Assembly: GCF_026151205.1 (NCBI RefSeq)
Contig: NC_087072.1
Location: 13,244,169 to 13,308,168 of the forward strand
Direction of reading: 5' to 3'
Source of the DNA: Bolinopsis microptera
Taxonomy: Eukaryota > Ctenophora > Tentaculata > Lobata > Bolinopsidae
Length of the DNA: 64,000 bases
In this document: piece by piece, positions 12,301 to 22,672 of the stretch
Layout: every line of letters begins with the position of its first letter
Numbering within the stretch: the first letter of the stretch is position 1
Made by a program: the position numbers and the translations under genes
The notes under the pieces: model-generated
Told to the model about the DNA's origin: nothing
Databases searched by the model: none
The model's input: only the letters and a program-made list of their open reading frames with translations

Positions 12301-15300
12301 TCAGATAAAGCAATTACGTTAACAGCGTACTGGTCTGTCTGGTACAGGTTATAGAATATAGATCTTTAGCCTGTAACGTAAGAACTAACAAGGTATTTAT
12401 CGACTGTAACGTAAGAACTAACAAGGTATTTATCGACAATTTATGATATTGAAAAAAAAATTCCTGTATTTACTTCGAAAAAAATGGTCTCGAGAATTCT
12501 AATTGAAATTATCAAAGATCTCTCTCACTTCGATTGGTTGCAGATTCCGCGATAGGCCACCTGACTCATTAAGGAGCATCGTAATTCGTGATTAGAACAA
12601 ATTATTGGACTTTCATACGTAAAGCTTATTGAAGAAAAAACTATTTATTGACTTGAAAATCTTGTTTTTGTATTTCTAGTTTCTGCGTATGATCAGGATA
12701 CTATAAAGAGGGAATGAATCTTGCTCCCTTTAGTGTCTTGATATTATTCCGCTGTCTAACGCTTTTTAGTGCAGGTATTTTCCGGTGTATTTATCTTAAT
12801 AATGTTTATTTACAATTTAATTGTGTTCTTGCCAATAGTCCGTGGCATTGAAAGCGAATATGGTAAATATTTGTGAACCCTCTTTTTCTATAAAAAATCA
12901 TTTCAAACACAATTACATAAGAGTACCCAAAATAAACAAATAAATAAATAAAGTTAAAGTATTGTCACTGCAGTGAGTTACGAGATCACTCAACTGACAA
13001 GAGATGAACTTAATGGTGACGGAGGTCAAGACGGCTACTTCTTCACGATTATAGGAACTTTAGGGCGCACACGAGAGTTTCCTTGTACAGCCAACCGTGG
13101 TCTTGGTGCTAACAGCACTTGCTCTAATATAATAGAGGACAATGCTGACATTGGTGTATATACTGGCTTGAAGATAAGAAACGGTGCGAGTGACTCTTGG
13201 GCGTGCAAGAGGATCTACATGAAAATAAACGGGGAAGTCCAGAGGACAGCTAAGTGTGATACAGTAAATGATTACCAATATCTGATGGTTGAAGTCTCTG
13301 GTCGGGATAAGGTATGCTAAAACTTTGTTCACTTCAAACGGATCTGTAAGATTGAAAACAAATTCGGTTTCATTTTAATTACTGACTGGTAGGTCCAAAA
13401 GTAGATCCACTATCAAAACTTCTCCTTATCAGAATTGCACGAGACTTCCGTTAAGATGGGGAAGCATGTCCAGCTCAACTTCTCTACCAGTAAAGTACGG
13501 TGAAGTAGTTGAGAACTTAACCTGCTTGGATCCAATTCATACTAACAAGGGAGCACAGTCAGTAACCTGTGTTGGAGATAACATGTTCATAATGCCAACA
13601 GATATTGATATACCTAGCTGCCCTAAAGGTTTGGAGAGTTTAGATTAAACTTGTGTTATTTTCGGAGTATGTTTTGATTTTTACCTCTTTGATTTCAGAA
13701 AATTTAACTTCAATGTTTAAAATCTCAGAAATATTATTTATTATCCAGGCATAAAACGTGCAGTATCTGCCACACAAAGCAGTACATACCAGACAGAAGA
13801 AGAAGAGAACAAACATATAGCTCACAAAGCAGAATTTTGTTGTGATGGCAACTTAAAATCCCTTCGTGGTCAGAAACAAGTCGTAAGTACCCAAGGCAGA
13901 GCCTGTAACCGTCCCAAGCCAGCACTCAGCAGTAATTTGAGAATTCGGAATTCACATTGCTTCAACCTGATACTGCTGAAACTTGCTTCGACTATAAATT
14001 ATTGAAAAAAGCGCCAACAATATTATCATTTATTTTCAGATGATAGCATTAACAGTCGCAGCCCAGAATTCCTGAATATGGACTACGGTGCGACATTACA
14101 CTATAAAAGCATCACATTTGTGTTGATGAACAAGGAATCCTACCAATGGGCCAAACAGTATATGATTAATTTCATGGATGGAACAAAGATAACCCTGCTG
14201 GATTATGAAGATAACGAGATATTTGTAGCGAGTGAAAGGTTGACTGTAAAGACAAAGACAGACACAATAGCAGATCAAACCTACAGGATAGAGTTAGGAG
14301 GACAGATGGGAAGAAAAGTCAAATTTCAAACAGACGAGATTAACCCTGCTGGAAGATGCATATTGGTGGTAGAATCTTGGGCAGAGGTCGAAGAGAAGAC
14401 AGATTATGGTTGGTAAATTGTTTATAAATGTCATAACTTCGAGGCATAATTATACAGGGTCACAAAAGGAATACACAGGATATCAGGTCATGCTTCACAA
14501 GGGGAACAACCAGGAAGGTAAAATTTAAAGGTATAGCTGAGAAAGTGAGAACAAAATAAAAATTGTATTATTTGACCAAAACCCATAATCATGGGTAGAG
14601 TGGACCGCTGCCAGTGTCTCTCTTTCCCAAACAAAAGGAAATGATATTAATTTGATTGACCGTTCTCAAATGCAAAATGATACCGAGAATGAAATCGGTC
14701 GCTCGCTTTTCCCATTCATTCACGGCTTACGAATTGTAATAAGTTTCGATTGATTAGGTACATCAATCAGATGCTGTAAAAATCTCTTTGGGTTGCGTTC
14801 GGGTCGATACCTAGTATTTCGGGGTAAGGGTGGTAGTTATTACTTATTGAATTAGCTGAAGTTTATTGAATCTTTATTGCTGAGTACAGCTGCCTTTGGG
14901 TAGTTCTTCTTAATCTATTACAATTGTAAATGAATGGGAAAAGCGAGCGACCGATTTCATTCTCGGTATCATTTTGCATTTGAGAACGGTCAATCAAATT
15001 AATATCATTTCCTTTTGTTTGGGAAAGAGAGACACTGGCAGCGGTCCACTCTACCCATGATTATGGGTTTTGGTCAAATATCATCTCTTTTTGATTATAA
15101 TGTCACTGTCAGGGTACTTTATAAAGTCGAAATATAAACTGATATCTTCATTAATAAGGAGGAAGTTTCAACAATTTCGAAATTTTTCCTTTAAAAACAT
15201 TTCCTTGTGTTTAGGTAAGCATATCGGTCGATCACTGACTGAATATGCCACTTAATACTCATTCAAGTTGGCATTAAATTCATTTATAATGACATTAAAC

Positions 15301-18133
15301 TGTCGTGGCAAAGCAGAATTTGTTGGAAATCACAAATGAGCAAAATTCTCACCTTTCGCACGTGCAAACTTTGAGCGGACGTTGCGTGCGCATCCAATAT
15401 TGAATCGCCGTAAAATTTTGCATGTAACTGTTGTATATATAGCTTGATAAGCATGCAAAGTTTCAAAGTATTTCAAGAAGAACTGTTATCACAACGGCAC
15501 TCTAAAGTTGACAGAAAATGACGAAAACAGCAATTTTCAGTGATTTTAGCAATTTTCTATCAATTTGGGCGTATCCCCACGTGTGCAACTTTTCGATTTT
15601 TAACTTTAAAACTAGCCTAATGCACAATTTATATCTATAGGAAGCAGAACTGAGCTCCACAACCCAAGGCATGGCCCAACACCAGAGAATACTAAATCGC
15701 AAAATTGACGTTTTTATAAAATAATTCTTCAAAAAAGCACAAACTTCAAGGACGAATATCTTTATGAAGGAGCAAGCTAGAAAAACTTTCCGGTAGATTT
15801 TCAGAATGCTTGAACAATTATCTAAGATGAAAATATCCTCAGATTTTGAATAAAATTACTTTTTAATGGTGTAAAATCATTTTTAAAAGTTATTACTTTG
15901 TCAAAAATCAAGTTTTAAAAACGGTTTACTTGATGACGTCATCAAGGGGTGTTCATGACGTCAAATAATTTGTTTATACAATGTAAACTAAAGTGTAAAC
16001 AATTATTTTCAAGACCTGTGGTCGGAAATGGCTGTATCTTTTATACTTTTGAATCTATGGACAATTAAATAGATTGTTCTGATGTTGATCTGTTCAAAAC
16101 ATTATTAAAAACTCACCTGTTTAAGAAAAGTTATGGCATGAGCGATTAATTGACAATATAACTTTATGTTATTTGCTTAAACTGTTTAGGATGCAACCTA
16201 ATGTCATGATCTTTTTGAACTTATTAGCAATTAGACTGTTAGCTCGCTTCATAAGCATGTCATCTTCGTTCCAAAACTTTTTATGTCCTATGCATACACT
16301 CCTTGATAGTTATCTTGATCTAGTATCTTTGTTTCACACAATAGAGCATAAGTTTTGTGGTTTATCCACTGGGCTTAGAGTTTGTGTTTAAGCTACCAAA
16401 TTTTATTATTATTATTAAATACAGGCTACAATTGACTGGCAAAGCGTCTATCCCTGAATATATATGTATATATGTATATATGTATATATATAGATAGATA
16501 TAACGACAATCTGTCGTAAAACAGGGGTTCTAGAAAACCCACTTCCCGATGTTCCTGAAACCTGAAACTTTTTTTGCAGTTGATTTGGTCAACGTCTAGA
16601 CGCCCTGAAAAATTTCAGATCTCTAACTCGATTTTAACATGGTTTTTAAGGCACCTGAATATGGCGATTTTGGGTTTTTTACCGAATTTCGTATAACAGT
16701 GCTGGCGAGTATTTTATGCAAATTTCTTAAAAATCTCAACATAACTATTCTTTATTCCTGTCATCTTTGACATCAAATTAGAATGTTTTGAACTAAAAAT
16801 AAATCTGCTGAACGACTTCCGATGAGTCTTAATGCCTGAAAAACTCCTGCCGGAGGCGGAGTGCACGCTTCGCGTGCACGAAAGAGGCTTGTAACGTGTA
16901 CCAAAGGGGGTATAATAGTAAAGGGGGTATAATAGTAAAGGGGGTACATAGTATACCCACAATAAATGCACCGGTCGTGCTTGCCAGCACTGTGAAAGAT
17001 GAAAAACTTAACAAAGATATCGAGTAAAATGAAATTACGAAAACAAACAATTAACACACGAGGAACTTATTTACCTTGTGTTTGACTAAATCGCAAATTA
17101 GGGCCATCACATCCTCGGCCAAATCCTTCAAAGCTTCTGCCTCCTTGACATTAGCCACCGCCCACACACACTTAATAGCTATCTGCTTATTGTACGAGGA
17201 TAATCTTGTAGATTTAACCATCAGCTCCACTGTGGTCTTAACGTTCATATGCCTGAGTGATTGTTTGTTGTAATGGTATTATATCGAACAAAATGTACAT
17301 TGTATAAACAGCTCTCAGGCGTCTCATCTTCATATTATTTTTAAAGAAATATCAAAAGATGCAGATATTTTATTTAACAAAATAGAGATGTTTTAAGTTA
17401 GTGTTTAATAGGCTGCTGACCTGGCAAGTTGTGGTCTAGCGACACAGTAACCGATAGCAAGGACAACAGCACATCTTAACTCCATGTCAGGAGCCATGAC
17501 GTCACTTTTGAAGTGCTTGTCAAAGTCCACGCTCTTAAGTACTGTTTCCAGATAGTCACGCAACGGACTCTCGTTGTTTGCAATGCTGAAGAAAAAGTTA
17601 AAGTTTTGAAACTTAAATTAATAATGTTATACTGTGTGCTCATAATGCATTTAGTGAACACTGTTCTTTTACCTTTTAATATTATAATCTACATTAGCGA
17701 TTATATAATGCTAGGGATTTTAAAATATGCCATTTTCAGGGAATTTCATCTTTAACCTAAAGTTACAGAGATTTTACGGTGCTTTTGTTATCGAAGTGGA
17801 TGAGCAGCCTGCTAGTCTCAACAACCGAAAAAATATGCGAGGATTCAAGTTGCAGTACTACGAGGAGGTAATCACAACATACGACGACTCACACGCGGCA
17901 CCATGACGACGACTCAAACGCGGCACCATGACGACGACTCACACGCGGCACCATGACGACGTACCACGTGACTTGTCAGCTCTTATAAGTACGGATTTGT
18001 TTTTTACTCAGTGAGTTTTATGAAATAATTTTAAATCGTACTTAGCGACATGTTTCCAGAACTCCTTGTGTTTCGCAGTAGGTGCCTGATGCAGATCAGC
18101 CACCAGCTGTTGGAAGACGGTCTCTGATATCAT
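318..18133 (-). CDS. RIF1: RIF1-like telomere/replication-timing factor (N-terminal HEAT region, 3' end off window)
   Basis: Nine minus-strand exons could be assembled. They are 18133-18042, 17585-17421, 17252-17075, 3380-3231, 2870-2736, 1504-1374, 1196-1028, 889-690 and one ending at 318 whose acceptor I could not fix (about 425). All except that last acceptor have GT-AG borders with matching phases. The translation resembles the N-terminal HEAT-repeat region of animal RIF1 in order and spacing: LRCAVVLAIGYC, then CVWAVANVKE, then RIALFGSWIQVID, then KFFMTPFF followed by VKSWWYLVVA. In animals RIF1 binds DNA ends with 53BP1, limits resection and recruits PP1 to control replication timing. 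The start is the Met at 18133, preceded in frame by a stop. The intron 17074-3381 (about 13.7 kb) contains plus-strand genes. The identification rests on recognised similarity to vertebrate RIF1, not on a search. PP1 motifs and the C-terminus lie outside the window. Confidence 0.78.
1602..1627. repeat. G26 homopolymer
   Basis: An uninterrupted run of 26 G lies in an AT-rich RIF1 intron. Similar long G runs occur at 4369-4385, 4833-4854 and 4886-4903. Such tracts can form G-quadruplexes and are prone to length errors in assembly. Confidence 0.9.
2671..2714. repeat. GATAA-rich short tandem repeat
   Basis: Five to six copies of GATAA, with AGATAAG cores, lie within about 45 bp in an intron of the RIF1-like gene, next to the exon ending at 2736. 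They match the GATA-factor consensus, but slippage alone could produce them. Confidence 0.5.
4006..5741 (+). CDS. Secreted protein with two discoidin-like modules
   Basis: Five exons: 4006-4072, 4237-4353, 4456-4815, 5053-5178 and 5317-5706, with consistent phases and GT-AG borders. A sixth small in-phase exon (5840-5872) is possible. Without splicing at 5706 the frame stops at 5741. Exon 1 encodes a 22-residue signal peptide (MTRFLILLQF...). Exons 2+3 and exons 4+5 each encode one module of about 150 residues with the pattern 'aeYCCN..ishPYWSET ... PQFLVMDYG ... VVDTWAQVE', which resembles F5/8C (discoidin) galactose-binding domains. The same two-exon module ends the three downstream paralogues. 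The gene lies antisense inside the giant RIF1 intron. G17 and G15 runs begin 15-17 nt after the donors of introns 2 and 3. A secreted or extracellular carbohydrate-binding role is an inference from the module type. Confidence 0.72.
6173..6760 (-). CDS. Last exons of an unidentified minus-strand gene
   Basis: Three minus-strand exons fit together: 6760-6664, 6559-6442 and a short terminal exon 6190-6173 ending in TAA. The acceptors are ttaccag, aagaacag and tcttccccag; the donors are GTTATA and GTAAGA. The joined frame reads ...TRLVRCGFDYNFTAFW...RDRNQ/LFLGATTAFTGPFAG...VIVEEYL/TLDVF, then stop. I do not recognise the family. The alternation of aromatic and charged residues looks like a beta-rich domain. 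Upstream exons were not found; a LINE ORF1 relic occupies the next 640 bp. Phases do not fit insertion into RIF1, whose flanking exons join directly. It may be a small nested gene or a decayed fragment. Confidence 0.4.
6812..7453 (-). mobile_element. LINE ORF1p-like open frame (coiled coil + RRM)
   Basis: A 213-residue frame. Residues 1-60 are a charged heptad-like coiled coil (LQDEIDQLKDEKIADQ...). They are followed by an RRM-like domain starting at RSQNLVIYGLPE and a basic C-terminal part (SDHVRQVLSKARKLREVEG). This is the layout of ORF1p of L1/CR1-type non-LTR retrotransposons, an RNA-binding chaperone. No endonuclease/RT frame follows and no poly(A) tail was seen, so it is an orphan piece. 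A TTGTTTTCAG acceptor-like string precedes residue 5, so exonisation is possible. Confidence 0.6.
7744..9431 (+). CDS. Secreted PLAT-like/sushi/discoidin-like protein, copy A
   Basis: Five exons: 7744-7807 (signal peptide MKLFCFHSILLILYCAESLG), 7991-8328, 8450-8645, 8773-8907 and 9058-9431 (stop TAG). Exon 2 encodes about 113 residues with a GDGGrnGYFFTIIGTLGRTREF...DIGVYTGLKIRN...W pattern resembling PLAT/LH2 beta sandwiches. Exon 3 is a sushi/CCP-like module with four Cys (NCTRLP..WGS, PVKYGEVV.NLTC, VTC, PSC in the paralogues). Exons 4+5 form the discoidin-like module (FCCDG..fPSWSETS...PEFLNMDYG...VVESWAEVE). The exon 3 acceptor TCTCCTTATCAG keeps phase 0 with the GATAAG/GTATGT donor. Its first exon is unrelated to those of copies B and C. 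Extracellular recognition or matrix roles are inferred from domain type only. Confidence 0.75.
10205..11919 (+). CDS. Secreted PLAT-like/sushi/discoidin-like protein, copy B
   Basis: Five exons: 10205-10265 (signal peptide MNLAPFSVLILFRCLTLFNA), 10475-10815, 10937-11132, 11263-11388 and 11546-11919. It has the same three-module layout as copy A. The reading frame is intact; exon 4 is 126 bp, three codons shorter than in A, in frame. The exon 3 donor is weak (AAAG/GTTTAG); reading on would give a short KGLESLD tail that ends after the sushi domain. A TATAAA-like string (ACTATAAAGAGGG) lies just before the ATG and is shared with copy C, so it belongs to the 5' leader or core promoter. Copy B is about 2.49 kb downstream of A. 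Confidence 0.75.
12714..14416 (+). pseudogene. Secreted PLAT-like/sushi/discoidin-like protein, copy C (frameshifted)
   Basis: Exons 12714-12774 (signal peptide MNLAPFSVLILFRCLTLFSA), 12974-13311, 13433-13628, 13749-13882 and 14040-14416 mirror copy B. Exon 4 is 134 bp where the paralogues have 126 or 135: a run of four C (copy B) is three C here, after AACTTAAAAT. The frame changes from SPSWSET to SLRGQKQ and exon 5 is then out of frame. Exon 5 itself is open and ends DYGW-stop, so the loss looks recent or could be a sequencing indel. A shorter secreted product ending after the sushi module would still be possible. Confidence 0.65.
14571..15078. mobile_element. MITE with long terminal inverted repeats and TA target site
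   Basis: The left arm from 14571 (TTTGACCAAAACCCATAATC...) is repeated inverted, ending at 15078. The arms match for about 155 bp around a 200-bp centre. TA dinucleotides flank both ends (14569-14570, 15079-15080), as in Tc1/mariner-type MITEs. No transposase frame is present. Confidence 0.85.
15081..16060. other. Noncoding stretch in RIF1 intron with CRE palindromes
   Basis: No gene is seen. It contains a perfect palindrome with a TGACGTCA core at 15929-15946 and a second TGACGTCA at 15956-15963. These match the CRE/ATF consensus; function is not shown. Confidence 0.4.
16083..16420 (+). mobile_element. 3' end of an L2/CR1-like LINE
   Basis: The frame DLFKTLLKTHLFKKSYGMSD-stop is the usual C-terminus of L2/CR1 reverse transcriptases (LKTHLF...). 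An AT-rich 3' UTR follows, ending in (ATT)n at 16402-16417, the typical microsatellite tail of these elements. Confidence 0.6.
16455..16500. repeat. TATATG microsatellite
   Basis: Alternating TATATG/TATATA units followed by AGATAGATA. A simple repeat. Confidence 0.85.
16861..16952. repeat. Hairpin plus 17-bp tandem repeat
   Basis: A perfect 8-bp stem with a three-base loop (GTGCACGC TTC GCGTGCAC, 16861-16879) is followed by two exact and one partial copies of AAAGGGGGTATAATAGT (16903-16952). It lies in an intron of the RIF1-like gene and no function is known. Confidence 0.7.
17881..17961. repeat. 25-bp minisatellite, about 3.2 copies
   Basis: Units of ACGACGACTCACACGCGGCA plus CCATG, with one C/A variant, lie in the first intron of the RIF1-like gene. 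They are GC-rich and CpG-rich, unlike the surroundings. Confidence 0.9.
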
Positions 18134-18813
18134 TAGGACGAGATTCTTGTTATCATGATATCAAGAAATGCATCTAGTGATGCGATACAGAATCACATCT
18201 AAGCTGAGCAATAAGTTGAGAGTTAAATAATTATACAGATTGTTATTACCGCAATTATTGAACATTTTATAATTTTAGGAACTAAAAGATTCCTAACCTA
18301 TGAGTATTGCTGAAAGCACAATGTAAGGCACAATGTAACATAGTTTAAGTAGATTTAACGACACAATGATTAATGAGATGTGTTTGAAGATGTTTTACGT
18401 TTTGATTAATATGAAAAAAGCTAGTAAATTTATGTTTATTGAGCATTATATAATATTAACAAAAATTGATATACAGCAAGTTTCACAATTACAAATACAT
18501 GTATCAATTTGATAAAACACCCAAACTTGGAAATTTTTAGGTAGTTTGAAAACATTCATATTTTCTGTCAAAAATTTAAGGAACGTGCACCATGGGGCTA
18601 GTCCCTGGCGTTTTCTAATTGTTGCACTGATTCTATCTTCAACAGAAGATGTCCTACTCATTACACAATTTGCTATAACTAAACAAAGAAAAAAAATTAA
18701 ATATTACTAAGAAATAAATTTGATAACAGTTTATGAAATCTTAGAACTAAGCACAATAACAAGTTATTTCCGACAGTTTGTAGTTGGCAGTTTGTCGTAT
18801 TATGGTATTGTAG
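18134..18813. other. RAD54B-RIF1 intergenic region
   Basis: About 680 bp between the RAD54B stop and the first recognised RIF1 Met. It would hold the RAD54B 3' UTR and the RIF1 promoter and 5' UTR. One open stretch (18661-18446, minus) resembles nothing I know. No transposon is evident. Confidence 0.4.
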
Positions 18814-21800
18814 TCATGAAGTTTTCTTAACAAAAGAAAATGTGACATTAGGATCAGATTGATGGGAATGTTGCCAACTCATAAGTTCCATTATTCCATG
18901 ATTGAAAGAAACTTCTTCTTCATCTTCCAGTGCCATGTTCTCCTTTTCCTGATCCCCTGATTTTTCGGCTTTTGCCTCAGATGGTCTGCAAGAATTAAAC
19001 ATTAAAAATATGTTTTATGTAAAAAATAGCAATTAAATACCTTGTTAGAACTTGGATCAAAGCAAATATTTTTGAAACGGGTAACTTCCGGTTTATAACG
19101 AAAAATAGGCACAACTCAGAACACCATACTTTGTAATTTAGATAAAATTGTATTGTTTACTAACCTGTAGTTACCATGGCAATCACACTTGAGAAGCCGG
19201 TGTGTAGTAGACACAGTCTCAAAGTCATAAGAGAAGATATCTTTCAGATCAGCTTGAGTAAAACTACATTGTTCCTCACCATTATCAACCACACAAGTGC
19301 TCAGACCTTGCTTCCTTATCTGAGAAATTATAAAACTGAGAACATGGTATTTCAAACTAGTGCAAGTTGTAACCATGTTATTAAATAAGGCCTTAAGTTA
19401 TTTTGATTAAAAACCAAAGAATCAAAGAGGAGAACGTCTAGTTTTAATTACCTGTCGTTGGAAGATTTTCTCCTCGATTGTTCCAGTAGTCAAAAGTCTA
19501 TAAATAGTAACATTCTTCCTTTGTCCATCCCTCCAAACCCTGGCCATAGCTTGCTGGTCATTTGCAGGGTTCCAGTCGATATCATAGAGTATAACAACAT
19601 TCCCACCAATCAGGTTCAGACCAACTCCACCTGCTTTACTGCTCAGCAGAAACACCATCCTCCTACAAAGTGCAAGTGAGATTGTTACATTATTAGATTA
19701 CTAGTGGATCTGTATTATCTACCGTTAAAATAATGATCTGCAGCCCAAGAGACAGTGAAAATTTAGAGATTGGGAAAATGAGGCATGTTCATGATAAGTG
19801 ATAACACGCTTTGCGAAGAATTTAAGTGTTAAATAAACTAACTTGTCGTGCTTGGAGTTGAAGAGATCGACCATGTTTTGTCGTTTAGATTGAGGCGTTT
19901 TACCGTCCAGTCTGTGATATTCCAGTCCCAGACTATCACAAAGGTATCCAAGCACGTCTAGCGTCTGAAATGAACAAGCTCAATATCATCATTAAATAAA
20001 AAGGAAATGTAATTAACGATGACGTAAGCTTTGGTCAACTACATGAAACGCTACATCATGTAGCGGCTACATGACACAGAAAGAGCTCTACAGTTGGACA
20101 CCTCTTACCTGGGTATAGTTTGAGACCAAGACAACCTTGTTCCCCAGTTTGGTCTGCTTGATGATAAGAGTTGATGTAACAATTAGTTTACTGCTGTCAG
20201 ATACCTTCACATCTTTAACTCCTTCTAGTTCTTCTTCAACCAAACAAGGGTGGTTACATAGCTTCTTTAACGTGCAAATCAGCTGAATAGTCGGGGTGAA
20301 GATTATTTATTGAGAAGAAATAGAGACTGAATATTTTAAAAATAGTATAAAACTAAGTACTAATTAGACTCGTGCTATAGCTTATATTAACTTAATGTTA
20401 TTTTCATGGTATTCAAACATGGGAATGTTTTAACAGTACCTTCAGAATATCCGAGCTGGCAATTCCGTGTAAGTAGGTTTTGTTAAGTGTATCCATGTAT
20501 TTTTCCTGCAAGGAGGCACTAGCTCTGCAGAATAGGATACATTCTTCTTTTGGAGGAAGGTACTTTTCATTTATTTTACTCGATCTGAAATTAGTTGGAT
20601 ATTATTGTATGGAAAATTTTAGTCTGTACAAAATTTTAGAGATGTCATGACAAAGTTTTAGAGAAGTATATAAATTCGAGTCTCTAGCTGTTTTATAATG
20701 TGAAATTCTTGTGAGGATTTAGAGATTCTAACATTGAATAAAACATACCGCCTGAGAATGAATTTGGATGTTATCTTAGAGAGTTCTGCAGAGCGACTTT
20801 TGCCAAGTGAAACCTCACTATTGCTAGCTGTCGGTAAAAGGGATGTTTGAATCGGGTCTGCGTAAACATTGTTGAATGCTCTGGGACCGCCGAGGATTCC
20901 AGGATTTACAAATGAGGCCAAGGTGTAGAACTCCTGGAAATTGAGATGGTAATATTAATAAGTTGTTTCTAAATAATGTTGGTAAGTTTAACATGATAAT
21001 TATTATTGGTCGTACTAACAACTCATAAACACATTTTAACAAAAATCCACAACTCAAATGCCTGTAATTGACTGTTATACTACACATGACAGAACAGTTT
21101 TACCTTTAAGTTATTCTGAACTGGAGTGCCTGTCAAAACCACCCGACGTTTACAAGGCAACTGACAGAGAGCTTCTCCAATTTTAGCAGCCACGTTCTTC
21201 AGCCTGTGCCCTTCATCACAAACTATAAGACCCCAGTCTATCTTCAATATCTCTGATATACTCTTCCTAAACTTTTCGTAACTGATGACCAACACAGAGT
21301 ACAGTGGGGAAGCAGCAAAATCCTGAACATTGCTCTCACCAGCCGTTAAACCCCACACTTTCACTCTCTCCTCTCCAAGCCATTTCTTAAACTCATTCCT
21401 CCAATTTGTTACCAGAGAGCTTGGTGTGATAACAAGGCATTTCTTGCAGATTGGTATTCCCAAAGGGCCTTGTTTCAGTAACGTCCAAACAAGTCCAATG
21501 CATTGCAGTGTCTTCCCTAAACCCATGTCATCAGCAAGAATAGCTCCAGAACCAGCTGTATCCTGCCCCATGACACATTGAAATAAAAATCGTACACCCT
21601 CAATTTGATGAGGTCTCATCTTCTCAGCCAAATATGGATCTAAAACAATAGCCACTGCTTTTTCTGTTTCTTTTGATAACACAATGGCAGTTGGACAGTT
21701 TGGATCATAGCGAGAGGTAGGTTTTTGTTTTGTTGATCCTTGAATTGAGGAGTTGCTCAATTTTTGAGGGCACATAAATCCTTTCGAACTACTTGATTGC

Positions 21801-22672
21801 TTGATCTTTGTTAATGGTACTGAAGAAAGAGTAGAAAAACATGTTCCAGCATTAAAGGTATCAGCAGAAATTTCCTCATCAACCATTACTTCTTTGCCCC
21901 CAATAATTAGAGTTGATCCATTAGTGATGGCCTCTAAATCAACCTTTTTACACTGAGACTTCTTGCCAAGAAACTTATTGTCCTCATCGCGAAGTTCTGC
22001 CGAGGATGCCCCAACAATAAGGACCCCGTCACCATCCCAGGTTTTATGCTTCTTTTTTGAAAATCTGACAAGGGTAAAATAATATCTTATAACTTCTAAC
22101 ATAACTAATATCTTAAAGTTTTGACTGCATGAAATAGCCAAAAATAGCCCACATATTGAGCTTGTGATTCCATTTTAATTCCATTACTTTAATGAGTTCA
22201 CATTAATCACAATGTCTTGCAATCAACACAGATATTGACAATATATAACAACTTACTTTGTGAACATAGCCTTGTAAAATTTCTTGGTTTCTGAGCTTGA
22301 ACATGAGTCATTGCTTTTGACAGTAAGAGGCTCTGATTTGAAACTAGGAGCAAATTTTTTCACTAAGGAAGCAGATGGTGTTGATCTTGAGGGTGGTTTT
22401 AGGTTTTTTGTATGATTGATAACTTCAGTTGTTTCCACGATAGGAGCTTGAAACTTGGTAACAGGAATTGGTTGAGTTGACTGCTGCTTATTAGTTTCTG
22501 TGTTCTCCTTATCACAGGTGGGAGCATTGAGGTAGACCTCAGCATCTTTAAGCTCCCGCAATGGCAACTGAATAGGGCTGGATTTCTTGCTGTTGGATAA
22601 CATTGGGCTGCTGAATTTGATTCGCTTCCCTGGCCCTCCATTCTTGAAGGAAGGGGCGGCGGATCTGCGCAT
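18814..22672 (-). CDS. RAD54B: RAD54B DNA repair/recombination ATPase
   Basis: Nine minus-strand exons: 22672-22257, 22064-21104, 20933-20749, 20584-20440, 20282-20109, 19965-19843, 19662-19452, 19319-19165 and 18985-18814. All have GT-AG borders and fitting phases. It starts MRRSAAPS, identical to the vertebrate RAD54B start. The N-terminal domain ([15 protein letters not shown]) is followed by the Snf2 core: Walker [10 protein letters not shown], Walker [78 protein letters not shown] and [16 protein letters not shown]. The tail ends [14 protein letters not shown]54B is a nuclear dsDNA translocase that works with RAD51/DMC1 in homologous recombination. The linker before VVLVSNYTQ is shorter than in vertebrates. 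The frame is complete with no lesion. Confidence 0.96.

Larger units (their letters stand above)
8440..14416 (+). repeat. Tandem segmental duplication, period about 2.49 kb
   Basis: Exon 5 copies start their conserved ATGGACTACGG at 9096, 11584 and 14078, giving periods of 2488 and 2494 bp. Introns, the 3' flank (9432-10200 versus 11920-12710) and the leader of copies B and C are all near-identical, so whole units were duplicated by unequal exchange. Each interval between copies (9432-10204, 11920-12713) holds only this duplicated flank. Confidence 0.9.

Noticed and set aside
18446-18661. Small minus-strand open frame as a further RAD54B exon or separate gene
   Set aside because: RAD54B already ends with its conserved C-terminus at 18814, and the frame has no recognisable domain.
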